Shown one piece after another: positions 25,126-33,148 of a stretch of DNA of 64,000 nt; the first letter of the stretch is position 1; each line of letters starts with the position of its first letter. The notes beneath the pieces are model-generated. The model saw only the letters and a program-made list of their open reading frames with translations. It did not search any database and was not told the origin of the DNA. This stretch comes from CAYJBH01 sp964370765 (GTDB lineage Bacteria; Bacillota; Clostridia; Oscillospirales; Ruminococcaceae), in contig CAYJKW010000004.1 in the NCBI GenBank assembly GCA_964370765.1, forward strand, positions 1 to 64,000. Reading direction: 5' to 3'. The translations under genes were made by a program, and so were the position numbers.

Positions 25126-27095
25126 TAGTTCCCCTCAATCATTAATAGTAGTTCGTCCATCGATATTACCCTAACACCTGCATCGACGGCTTTTTTAAGT
25201 TTGCTACCTGCATCCTCACCGCAAAGCAGAAAGTCTGTCTTTTTTGAAACGCTTGCGGTAACCTTACCGCCATGTTTTTGTATAATCACCTTAGCTTCAT
25301 CTCTGCTGTAGCCCGGTATTGTCCCTGTAACAACAAAGCTCCTGCCCTCTAAATAGGCTGAAACAGTACCACTTTGGTAGTTAGTGTTAACTCCATAGCT
25401 CTTTAAGCTTGCTACTGTATTCATGGCCTGCTGTGTTAAAAAATAGTTGCACATACTTTGAGCTATAATAGGGCCGATACCATCTATCTCACAAACCGCT
25501 TGCACCTCTGCAATAGCTATGGCATCAAGGGTCTTAAAGTGTTCACAGATAAGGGTAGCGGCACGTGCGCCGACATTCTTTATTCCAAAAGCAAATACTA
25601 GCCTGTCAAGATTTTGTTTTTTTGATTCCGATATTGCATTAATCAAGTTTTCTGCCGAACGTTGAGCAAAGCCCTCAAGCTCTAAAAGCTGATCTGTTGT
25701 TAATGCATATATGTCCTCAACATTTTTTACAAGTCCAGCTAATACAAGTTGATGTGCAACGGCATCTCCAAGCCCCTCAATGTCCATCGCAGAACGTGAT
25801 GCATAGTGTATTATTCCGCGTAGTCGTTGTTCAGGGCAGTTAGGATTAACACAGCGCAGTGCAACCTCCTCCCCATTATCAACAAGGTCAGCTTTACAGG
25901 ACGGGCACTCGCTTGGAAACTCATAGGGTATACTACTATCATCATGAGCGATCACCCTCACAATCTCCGGAATAATATCGCCCGCCTTTCGAACTAAAAC
26001 GGTGTCCCCTATTCGTATGTCCTTATCTGCGATAAAGTCACGATTATGCAGTGCCGCCCTTGCTACAGTTGTGCCGGCAAGTATTACCGGTTCTAAATCT
26101 GCAGTAGGGATAATTGCACCGGTTCTACCAACCGATATGGAAACTCCGATAAGCTTAGTGATTTTTTCTTCCGGTGGGTATTTAAATGCTGCGGCCCAAC
26201 GTGGAAACTTAGATGTGCTACCAAGCAAAGGACGAAGCTCAATATTATCAAGCTTTACAACGGCACCATCAATATCAAAATCAAAATCCTTGCGCTGCTT
26301 GGCAATATTATCAATCACCTCTATGGCCTTATCAATATTATCCACATGTTTCGAACACGGCGGTGTAATAAACCCCATCTCGGCAAGTATACTTATAGTC
26401 TCCTCATGGGAGCTTGAGGTTATGTCTCCCTGCTGTAGATTGAATATAATCAACTCCAGATTACGCTCTGCGGTAACCCTGCTATCCTTTTGACGTAAAG
26501 AACCAGCCGCCGCATTACGCGGGTTCTTAAAGGGTTGCTCACCTGCCTGCTCCTGTTCAAGGGCAATTCTATTAAACACATCGCGAGGCATGTAAACTTC
26601 GCCTCTTACAGTAATATTAATCGGTTTTGGCAATGTTTTTGGCACCGATTTTATGGTTAAAATATTGGCAGTTACATCCTCACCTATCTCACCGTTCCCT
26701 CTTGTTACGCCTTTTAATAGGATACCATTTTCATAGACAAGTGATACCGAAAGTCCATCTATCTTAGGCTCTACAACATAGCTTGGAGAATCAACCTTTT
26801 GCCTTATTCTGCTATCAAAATCCCGTAACGAATCAAACGAAAAAACATCCTGTAGGCTTTCCATCTTTACTGCATGGGCAACCTTTTCAAACTGTTCGTC
26901 CGCAACGCCCCCCACCCTATTTGTTGGGGAGTTTTCATCGTTATATTCAGGGTATTGTGTTTCTATGTTGCGCAGTTCTGTCATAAGTGCGTCATACTCA
27001 TAATCGTCTATTGATGAATTATTAAGCTGATAATACTCATGATTATGAATTCTTATTTTGCTGCGCAGTATATCAATTTTTTTCTTAATGTCCAA
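25125..27095 (-). CDS. ligA: NAD-dependent DNA ligase
   Basis: 656 residues with all LigA domains in order: Ia (HEYYQLNNSSIDDYEYD), adenylation domain with the catalytic Lys in VVEPKIDGLS (about residue 109), OB fold, four-Cys zinc finger (CPSCKADL ... CVNPNCPEQ), helix-hairpin-helix repeats (DGIGPIIAQS), and a C-terminal BRCT domain (RSFVVTGTIPGYSRDE). It seals nicks during replication and repair. It leads an eight-gene operon into gatCAB, YdbC, HD and transketolase, an order seen in other Clostridia. Confidence 0.97.
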   Translation of the reverse strand: MDIKKKIDILRSKIRIHNHEYYQLNNSSIDDYEYDALMTELRNIETQYPEYNDENSPTNRVGGVADEQFEKVAHAVKMESLQDVFSFDSLRDFDSRIRQKVDSPSYVVEPKIDGLSVSLVYENGILLKGVTRGNGEIGEDVTANILTIKSVPKTLPKPINITVRGEVYMPRDVFNRIALEQEQAGEQPFKNPRNAAAGSLRQKDSRVTAERNLELIIFNLQQGDITSSSHEETISILAEMGFITPPCSKHVDNIDKAIEVIDNIAKQRKDFDFDIDGAVVKLDNIELRPLLGSTSKFPRWAAAFKYPPEEKITKLIGVSISVGRTGAIIPTADLEPVILAGTTVARAALHNRDFIADKDIRIGDTVLVRKAGDIIPEIVRVIAHDDSSIPYEFPSECPSCKADLVDNGEEVALRCVNPNCPEQRLRGIIHYASRSAMDIEGLGDAVAHQLVLAGLVKNVEDIYALTTDQLLELEGFAQRSAENLINAISESKKQNLDRLVFAFGIKNVGARAATLICEHFKTLDAIAIAEVQAVCEIDGIGPIIAQSMCNYFLTQQAMNTVASLKSYGVNTNYQSGTVSAYLEGRSFVVTGTIPGYSRDEAKVIIQKHGGKVTASVSKKTDFLLCGEDAGSKLKKAVDAGVRVISMDELLLMIEGN

Positions 27096-27120
27096 ACAAA
27101 CCTCATTAATTCTTTAAGAT

Positions 27121-27150
27121 AGTATAACATAAATTAATAATAAAAAGCAA
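27121..27150 (-). promoter_or_regulatory. probable SigA promoter of the ligA operon
   Basis: Minus strand: TTGCTT (27150-27145), 18 bases, TATACT (27126-27121), with TGT directly before the -10 box (extended -10). The leader before ATG 27095 is about 20 bases. Confidence 0.6.
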
Positions 27151-27222
27151 TTATATTTTTATTAAAAAAGCACTCAAAAGTTGCCGTAATCTGTCATTAC
27201 TCACAATCAATTGCTGCCACGT

Positions 27223-27251
27223 TTGACATTTATTACAATTTGTTATATAAT
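27223..27251 (+). promoter_or_regulatory. consensus SigA promoter of the yibE/F-like gene
   Basis: TTGACA (27223-27228), a 17-base spacer, TATAAT (27246-27251), both perfect. The start site would be near 27258. A hairpin with a T-run follows in the leader. Confidence 0.85.
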
Positions 27252-27268
27252 AATTAGACGACATTAAA

Positions 27269-27310
27269 ACGTATCATTAAATGAGTTCCATGTTAATGAT
27301 ATGTTTTTTA
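27269..27310 (+). terminator. terminator-like hairpin in the yibE/F leader
   Basis: ACGTATCATTAA (27269-27280) pairs with TTAATGATATGT (27293-27304) through 12 bp with one wobble, around a 12-base loop, and six T follow. It lies between a consensus promoter and the gene, where an attenuator would be. The stem is AU-rich, so termination would be partial. It could also be an operator. Confidence 0.5.
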
Positions 27311-27334
27311 TTTTAATCTTAAGGAAAATAAGTA

Positions 27335-28576
27335 ATGAAATTGAAAGTAAACAAGTTCAATTTAGTTATTTCTGCTATTATCGTTTTGGCTTCGATCCTG
27401 TTCTTCTATATATATAATAGTATGATTAGCTATAATACACAGTATACCGGGCAGGAATTTCAAGCAGCAGAGGTAATAACCATCTCCAACTCTGAGGTTC
27501 AAGAGTCTGTGTTGTCTGATGGTAGCGGATATGGTGAAATCTTGCTAACTACATTTGTAGCAAGGATAACTTCGTCCGGAGAATTTGAGAATGAGACGGT
27601 TACTGCTGTGCAGTACTATGACAGTTACCTTTATGAAACATTAAGACCTGTTGAGGTTGGTGATAAGATAATATTATCCAAAACAACATCCGGTGATGCC
27701 ATGGCGGACACATGGTATTTTTCAAATGTGGATCGTTCGGCAGGAATTGTAATCGCTATCTTAATATTCTTGGCAATTGTACTTTTAATTGGCCGAGGAA
27801 AAGGCTTTGCTGCAATTATCTCGTTAACCTTCACAATAGCTGCTATTTTTATAGTCTATGTTCCTTCAATACTATCAGGACTTAACATCTATCTTGTTAC
27901 CGCAGGTGTAGCACTTTATATTGTAATTATGAGTTTATTGCTTCTTAACGGCCCTAACAGCAAAACATTTTGTGCCATTGCCGGCAATGTTATTGGAGTT
28001 TGCATTGCGGCTGTACTTGGTATTGTCGTAAGCAATATATTCATGATAAGTGGAGTTGTTAGTAACGAGCATATTACATTGGCCTACTATGGTAAAGAGG
28101 TCGGATTTGGACTTCACGAGATTATCTGGAGCGGAATGGTTATCGGTGCACTTGGAGCGATTATGGATGTCTCCATGTCGTTATCCTCTGCAATGAAGGA
28201 GCTTGCCGATAATATAGAAAAACCAACAATTTTCACCCTTGTAAAGAGTGGCCTTAATATCGGACATGATATTATAGGTACAATGATGAACACCCTTATA
28301 CTTGCCTATATTGGATCATCACTTGTGTCGGTACTATTGCTGACAATATTTAACGATAACTTTTTAACTATCTTTAACTCAGAGCTTGTTTTAGTTGAAA
28401 TAATGCAGGCATTAGTCGGAAGTACAGGTATACTTCTTACTGTTCCTTTTACAGTCATTGTTTGTAGCTATGTATTTCTACGTAAACCAGCAGATAAAAA
28501 GACATATCAAATAAATAATGATGACTATCTTTTTGATATCAAGCCACCAAACTCGGATGAAAACAAACAAGATTAA
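27335..28576 (+). CDS. YibE/F-family membrane protein
   Basis: 413 residues: an N-terminal membrane helix (about 11-29), an extracytoplasmic domain rich in beta strands (to about 125), then seven or so membrane helices. The conserved YibE/F stretch HEIIWSGMVIGALGAIMDVSMSLSSAMKEL lies near residue 262, with GHDIIGTMMNTLILAYIGSSL after it. The family is unassigned in function; some members sit near transporters. A hydrophilic C-terminal tail is cytoplasmic. A lipoprotein gene follows 73 bases downstream. AGGAAAA precedes ATG 27335. Confidence 0.9.
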   Translation: MKLKVNKFNLVISAIIVLASILFFYIYNSMISYNTQYTGQEFQAAEVITISNSEVQESVLSDGSGYGEILLTTFVARITSSGEFENETVTAVQYYDSYLYETLRPVEVGDKIILSKTTSGDAMADTWYFSNVDRSAGIVIAILIFLAIVLLIGRGKGFAAIISLTFTIAAIFIVYVPSILSGLNIYLVTAGVALYIVIMSLLLLNGPNSKTFCAIAGNVIGVCIAAVLGIVVSNIFMISGVVSNEHITLAYYGKEVGFGLHEIIWSGMVIGALGAIMDVSMSLSSAMKELADNIEKPTIFTLVKSGLNIGHDIIGTMMNTLILAYIGSSLVSVLLLTIFNDNFLTIFNSELVLVEIMQALVGSTGILLTVPFTVIVCSYVFLRKPADKKTYQINNDDYLFDIKPPNSDENKQD

Positions 28577-28596
28577 AACAACTTTTCTGACTATTT

Positions 28597-28621
28597 TTTA
28601 TATTTTAGGGTAAAATATAAA
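28597..28621 (+). repeat. 25-bp AT palindrome upstream of the lipoprotein gene
   Basis: TTTATATTTTA and TAAAATATAAA are perfect 11-base reverse complements around GGG, ending 28 bases before ATG 28650. A weak promoter (CTGACT, 18 bases, TAAAAT 28611-28616) would overlap the right arm, as an operator might. A weak hairpin is the alternative. Confidence 0.45.
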
Positions 28622-28649
28622 TATTAATAAACATATATGGAGTGCTTAT

Positions 28650-29333
28650 ATGAAATTTGGAAAAATTTTGTCTACTATATTAGTATTTACACTTTTCACC
28701 GGATGTACCAACGACACTATTGCCGATATTTCTTCTATATCGTTGCAGGAGGAACCAGCGTTCCCTGCACCTGACCAGAGTGTAGCTATCGTTTTAAACG
28801 CACTTAAAGACGGTGACATCGAAACACTTAATTTATACGTAGAGAATGATGGCTATTCCATTGATACCCTAAATTTTGAAATACCTCAGTTTAGCGAGAC
28901 AGACTATGAAAACGTTAGCACCATCGTTTCTGACATCAGCACAAAGCTATATAAAAACCTTGAATATGAAATAGTTGATAGTGATATAAGTGGCGATACA
29001 GCAATCGTAACTACTACACTTATAACGCCTAACGGGGAAGAACTGGTTAACACACTTGTAGCGGATATTGCTGTTGAATACACCAAAAACATGTTTAGCG
29101 GAGATGCAACTGAGGAAAACATCGCTATGAGTGCAGTCGAAATTTTATCAGATCATCTCGATTCCCCTAATATTGAGATGATCGAGGCTACAACCGAGAT
29201 AAAGCTAAAAAAAGGTGATGAGTACTGGATAATCGTTGCAGACGAGGAATTGTATGATACAATTACAGGTGGTACAATCTCTGCATCTAAAGACCTTATA
29301 CAGATGGTAGATATGTTTGTACCCGGACAATAA
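28650..29333 (+). CDS. secreted lipoprotein of unknown function
   Basis: 227 residues starting with a lipoprotein signal peptide: basic MKFGK, hydrophobic ILSTILVFTLF, lipobox FTGC with the lipidated Cys at residue 19. The mature part has AIVLNALKDGDIETLNLY (about 46-63), the usual opening of DUF4878/DUF5105-like small NTF2-like extracellular domains, and a C-terminal IKLKKGDEYWIIVADEELYDTITGG. It is anchored outside the cell membrane. The role is unknown. It may be expressed with the upstream YibE/F-like gene or from its own promoter. GGAG precedes ATG 28650. Confidence 0.8.
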   Translation: MKFGKILSTILVFTLFTGCTNDTIADISSISLQEEPAFPAPDQSVAIVLNALKDGDIETLNLYVENDGYSIDTLNFEIPQFSETDYENVSTIVSDISTKLYKNLEYEIVDSDISGDTAIVTTTLITPNGEELVNTLVADIAVEYTKNMFSGDATEENIAMSAVEILSDHLDSPNIEMIEATTEIKLKKGDEYWIIVADEELYDTITGGTISASKDLIQMVDMFVPGQ

Positions 29334-29340
29334 CAAAGCT

Positions 29341-29377
29341 AAAACGGAGATGCACATTATAGTTGCATCTCCGTTTT
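29341..29377. terminator. bidirectional terminator between lipoprotein and LysR genes
   Basis: AAAACGGAGATGCA (29341-29354) pairs perfectly over 14 bp with TGCATCTCCGTTTT (29364-29377) around a 9-base loop. The symmetrical A and T tails let it act on both strands; the LysR stop codon lies inside its loop. Confidence 0.92.
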
Positions 29378-30280
29378 ATTTTGGCTTTTTATAAGTTTTA
29401 CAAAGCTGGCCGCAGCTTTCGAAAGCGGTATATTAGAAGAATGAGCCATAGCTATATACCTATCCATTATAGGTGGGTTAAGATTAATCTCAAACAGCTC
29501 ACCCGAGTTTAGATAATGCATAGAAAATTCTTTTATAACACAGGATACCCCAAGCCCTATCTTAGAAAACTCAAGCAACAAATCATGTGACCCCAACTCT
29601 ATTTCCGGCTGCAAGGTTACAGAGTGTTCTAAAAAATAACTATCAATATATCTGCGGCTGTTAGACTTTTGTTCAAGTAAGATAAGAGGAAGTTTTGATA
29701 GTTCTTGTGCCGATAGAACCGTACCTTTTATATTGTTGTATTTTTGACCTGCCACAAAAATATCATGTACATTTAAAAACGGGGTGACTACAAAACCATC
29801 TTCATTATCAATAGGAAGATTTATAAAGGCTATATCTGCCGACGATGTATTTAGTAAATCTATACACTCCCTTGTGGTTCTATTAATCACACTTATATTT
29901 ATGTGTGGATACATCTCGTTAAACTGCTCTAACGATGGAATTAAAAGATGTTTTGATATCGTGTCGGCAGCTGCAATTTTAACCTCTCCCCTTTCAAGTT
30001 TAATCAACTCCTTAATCTTACTCTCACCACTTTTAATTAAATTAAGTGCAGGCTCTATATAACAAAAAAGCTCCTGCCCCTCTCTTGTTAATCTAACGCC
30101 TTTAGAATTTCTTGAAAAAAGCTTTATCCCAAGGTTTTTCTCTAATGTGTTTATCGTTTGGCTTACTGCCGGCTGGGTGATGTATAATGATTCTGCAGCG
30201 GCAGAAAAAGACAGCCTATTTGCCACTTCATAAAACACTTTGTAGTATTCAATATTAATATTTGAATTTTTTTGTTCCAT
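29357..30280 (-). CDS. LysR-family transcriptional regulator
   Basis: 307 residues. The N-terminal winged helix-turn-helix (YYKVFYEVANRLSFSAAAESLYITQPAVSQTINTLE region, about 10-45) and the following SRNSKGVRLTREGQELF are classic LysR. The remainder is a LysR substrate-binding domain with the two-lobed pattern (EVKIAAADTISKHLLIPSLEQF). Divergent from the CofE-like gene with 108 bases between the starts and a dyad in that gap, so it probably regulates that gene. The inducer is unknown. Confidence 0.93.
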   Translation of the reverse strand: MEQKNSNINIEYYKVFYEVANRLSFSAAAESLYITQPAVSQTINTLEKNLGIKLFSRNSKGVRLTREGQELFCYIEPALNLIKSGESKIKELIKLERGEVKIAAADTISKHLLIPSLEQFNEMYPHINISVINRTTRECIDLLNTSSADIAFINLPIDNEDGFVVTPFLNVHDIFVAGQKYNNIKGTVLSAQELSKLPLILLEQKSNSRRYIDSYFLEHSVTLQPEIELGSHDLLLEFSKIGLGVSCVIKEFSMHYLNSGELFEINLNPPIMDRYIAMAHSSNIPLSKAAASFVKLIKSQNKTEMQL

Positions 30281-30309
30281 AATTCTTTCTTATATCAACG
30301 ATAATAAAT

Positions 30310-30337
30310 AATAATTTTACTAATGATTAGAATTATT
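30310..30337. promoter_or_regulatory. dyad in the LysR/CofE-like intergenic region
   Basis: AATAATTTTA and TAGAATTATT are inverted repeats (9 of 10 match) around CTAATGAT, lying 29 bases before the LysR start and 51 before the CofE-like start. The position and AT-rich symmetry suit a LysR-type binding site. No binding data exist. Confidence 0.45.
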
Positions 30338-30388
30338 GTATATTATATAAGGTAGAATGTCAATACAATAATGAATGGAGCTGAATAT

Positions 30389-31588
30389 ATGTCAAGAATG
30401 GTTGGAACTGTTTCACGAGGAATAAGAGCCCCTATTATCCGCGATGGTGATAACATTAAGGATATAGTAGTTAAAAGTGTAATGGATGCAGCACATGCAG
30501 AAAATTTTGCACTACGTGATCGCGATGTTGTAGGAATCACAGAGGCTGTAGTTGCAAGAGCACAGGGTAACTATGTTACAACCGAAATAATCGCCAAGGA
30601 TGTTTCTTCAAAGTTTTCCGGTGGACATATCGGTGTTATCTTCCCTATACTTAGCCGTAACAGGTTTGCAATCTGCCTTCGTGGCATTGCAAAAGGTGCA
30701 AAAAAGGTTACTCTTATGATGAGCTACCCTTCCGACGAGGTTGGTAATCACCTTGTAGATATGGACGAGCTTGATAAGAATAACATAAATCCATGGAACG
30801 ATGTTCTTGATGAAAAGAGATATCGTGATCTATTTGGCTACAAAAAGCACACATTTACAGGTGTTGATTACGTTGAGTATTATACAACATTAATACGTGA
30901 AGAAGGTGCAGAGGCCGAGATAATATTTGCTAACGATTGCCGTACAATTTTAAACTACACTAAGGATGTACTGTGCTGTGATATTCATACACGTGAAAGA
31001 ACAAAGAGAATTTTAAAACAGGCCGGTGCAAATACGGTATTGGGTCTTGACGATATTATGACTGTTTCGATAGATGGAAGTGGTTGTAACTCCGAATATG
31101 GTTTACTTGGCTCTAATAAAGCGACTGAAGCGACAGTTAAGCTATTCCCTACCGGCTGTGATGAACTTGCTAAAGAGATACAGGATAGCTTTAAAACATT
31201 AACAGGTAAAAATATAGAGGTACTAATCTATGGTGATGGTGCATTTAAGGATCCTGTAGGTAAAATTTGGGAACTTGCTGATCCGGTTGTATCGCCCGGT
31301 CATACCAGTGGACTTAACGGCACGCCAAACGAGCTGAAGTTAAAATATCTTGCCGATAATGATTTTGCAAACCTTAGTGGTGATGAACTTAAAGAAGCTA
31401 TCTCCAAAACAATTATCGAAAAGGATAAGAATAATCAAAGTCTTGTAGGTCAGATGGCTACACAGGGTACAACACCACGTAGATTAACAGACCTTATCGG
31501 ATCACTTTGTGACCTAACCTCCGGCAGTGGTGACAAGGGTACACCAATCATCCTTGTCCAAGGATATTTTGATAACTATACAGATTAA
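30389..31588 (+). CDS. coenzyme F420-0:L-glutamate ligase-like protein (CofE family)
   Basis: 399 residues from ATG 30389, which has GGAG 8 bases upstream; ATG 30371 lacks one. The family call rests on the RDRDVVGITEAVVARAQGN block (about 41-59) and the Asp/Glu-rich metal-binding region around SIDGSGCNSEYGLLGSN. In archaea and actinobacteria CofE adds glutamates to F420-0 using GTP, but Clostridia lack F420, so this longer Firmicutes type probably ligates glutamate to something else. It stands alone behind a LysR regulator and ends in a terminator. Substrate unknown. Confidence 0.85.
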   Translation: MSRMVGTVSRGIRAPIIRDGDNIKDIVVKSVMDAAHAENFALRDRDVVGITEAVVARAQGNYVTTEIIAKDVSSKFSGGHIGVIFPILSRNRFAICLRGIAKGAKKVTLMMSYPSDEVGNHLVDMDELDKNNINPWNDVLDEKRYRDLFGYKKHTFTGVDYVEYYTTLIREEGAEAEIIFANDCRTILNYTKDVLCCDIHTRERTKRILKQAGANTVLGLDDIMTVSIDGSGCNSEYGLLGSNKATEATVKLFPTGCDELAKEIQDSFKTLTGKNIEVLIYGDGAFKDPVGKIWELADPVVSPGHTSGLNGTPNELKLKYLADNDFANLSGDELKEAISKTIIEKDKNNQSLVGQMATQGTTPRRLTDLIGSLCDLTSGSGDKGTPIILVQGYFDNYTD

Positions 31589-31603
31589 TTTTTTATTAGA
31601 TCT

Positions 31604-31640
31604 AAAAGCCGCAAGCCCTTATAACGGACTTGCGGCTTTT
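31604..31640 (+). terminator. intrinsic terminator after the CofE-like gene
   Basis: AAAAGCCGCAAG with CTTGCGGCTTTT is a perfect 12-bp stem, extended by a CC/GG step, around a short loop and ending in four T. Confidence 0.88.
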
Positions 31641-31682
31641 GCATAATGTACTTTTGTAACTTGTTAAAGGAGTTCAGTTTTT

Positions 31683-32237
31683 ATGTATATTGAGGATAGT
31701 CAAAGAACGCTTACTATAAAAATGGCTACTGAAGTAGGGTTCGACCATGCCGGTTACGCTGATATAAGCAAGATGGAATTTTTACCGGAGATACGTGAAA
31801 TGTGCAAAGATAACAGGTGTGGTAAATATGGTAAAAGTTGGGCATGTCCTCCGGCTTGCGGCACACTGCATGAGATAAAAAACCGTATCTTGCAGTATGA
31901 TTATGGGATGATTTTGCAAGCTACCGAGAAGATGGAAGATGATTACGACTGGGACGCTATACAGCTTGCAATTAGAAGGTGCAAGGATAGTTTAAGTACA
32001 CTATCCCAGCGTTTAAGGGACATGGGTAAAGATATAGTAGCAATGGGAATGGACGGTTGTAGCAGGTGCAGTAGCTGTACATATCCCGATTCGCCCTGTA
32101 GATTTCCTGATGAACTTAGCCCAAGCATGGAGGCATGTGGTCTCTTTGTAACAGCTGAATGCGAAAGAGTAGGAATTAGATACAACTATGGTCCGCAGAC
32201 AATGACAATAAATGCAACCATATTTATAAAGGAATAG
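31683..32237 (+). CDS. DUF2284 protein, cysteine-rich metal-binding
   Basis: 184 residues of the DUF2284 family, with a dense cysteine pattern: CKDNRCGKYGKSWACPPACG (about residues 41-60), then GCSRCSSCTYPDSPCRFP and EACGLFVTAEC. Members are thought to bind an iron-sulfur cluster or zinc, and the role is not established. AAAGGAG precedes ATG 31683 at a distance of about 9 bases. It lies after the terminator of the CofE-like gene, so it may be expressed separately, and is convergent with a methyltransferase gene. Confidence 0.85.
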   Translation: MYIEDSQRTLTIKMATEVGFDHAGYADISKMEFLPEIREMCKDNRCGKYGKSWACPPACGTLHEIKNRILQYDYGMILQATEKMEDDYDWDAIQLAIRRCKDSLSTLSQRLRDMGKDIVAMGMDGCSRCSSCTYPDSPCRFPDELSPSMEACGLFVTAECERVGIRYNYGPQTMTINATIFIKE

Positions 32238-32295
32238 CAAGCGCCCTTCCTATTTACACGTTAGATAAATATTTATAGGTGTAACTAGTAGTAGC

Positions 32296-33009
32296 TTATT
32301 TTTTTATTATTAAATGATTAAAATACGCAATGTTAATGAATTCCGGCTTATCTACGAGCCTTGACTCAATCTCACTCATCTTAGCTACCCAGCTTAAATC
32401 ATCCTGCAACTTATCATCATGCAGGCTTGCAACGGTACGCACACCATACACCTTTTCTATAACAGCCTTGCCGGCTAACCAGTCTAACACATCATTATTT
32501 TCATAATATTTTATAAAACCAAATGCAGAGGAAAAAGAGTGCTCTCCGTCTAATAATTTATGGGCATCATCTATATCATAGTCCTGTACTATAGCCTGTA
32601 TGATACGCCCATTACGATTATGTCTGACAAGGGATAAATTTCCGCCTTTTTTTAATACTCGAAGTAGTTCTGCTATCATCTCCCTGGGGTTATCTACAAA
32701 CTCCAGCACAAGGTGGCAGATAACAACATCAAATGATTCGTTTTCTATTTCTTTAACTGTATCAATATCCCCATTTAAAAGCTTAAACGATTCACTTTTT
32801 ATTGCAACATCAATTATGTCTTTGTTAACCTCAATCGCAGTTACATCGTTGTTTTTAGCAAGGTAATCCGAGGTAAAGCAAAACCCGCTACCAAAATCTA
32901 AAACCTTACAATTGTTAATATTCTTTAACTGTGACCATACCGTATTATAAAACACCTTTCCAAGCGGTGAAATGGTATAGTCGTAATACAGTTTCATATC
33001 ACTATTCAT
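32296..33009 (-). CDS. class I SAM-dependent methyltransferase
   Basis: 237 residues with the standard Rossmann motifs: motif I KVLDFGSGFCFTSDYL (about 35-50) with the SAM-binding glycines, an acidic residue ending strand two (VTAIEVN), SFDVVICHLVLEFVDNP for motif IV, and LLRVLKKGGNLSLV for motif V/VI. The small-molecule UbiE/Methyltransf_11 type is likeliest; the substrate is unknown. GGAG lies before ATG 33009. Standing alone between convergent DUF2284 and the GGDEF gene. Confidence 0.88.
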   Translation of the reverse strand: MNSDMKLYYDYTISPLGKVFYNTVWSQLKNINNCKVLDFGSGFCFTSDYLAKNNDVTAIEVNKDIIDVAIKSESFKLLNGDIDTVKEIENESFDVVICHLVLEFVDNPREMIAELLRVLKKGGNLSLVRHNRNGRIIQAIVQDYDIDDAHKLLDGEHSFSSAFGFIKYYENNDVLDWLAGKAVIEKVYGVRTVASLHDDKLQDDLSWVAKMSEIESRLVDKPEFINIAYFNHLIIKK

Positions 33010-33111
33010 AGCGGCTCCTTTTATAATTTTAAAATATTACACAACATGGTTAGCGGATATTGCATTATAAAGCTAATGTTGACGTACTTAATATACATGT
33101 TATAGATTTAA

Positions 33112-33148
33112 ATGCCTACCGATAGATACTTCTCGGTAGGCATTTTTT
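33112..33148. terminator. terminator after the aspS-gatCAB-GGDEF operon
   Basis: ATGCCTACCGA (33112-33122) pairs perfectly over 11 bp with TCGGTAGGCAT (33133-33143), loop of 10, T-run on the plus strand and a shorter T/A tail on the minus strand. It directly follows the GGDEF stop (33148). Confidence 0.85.
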
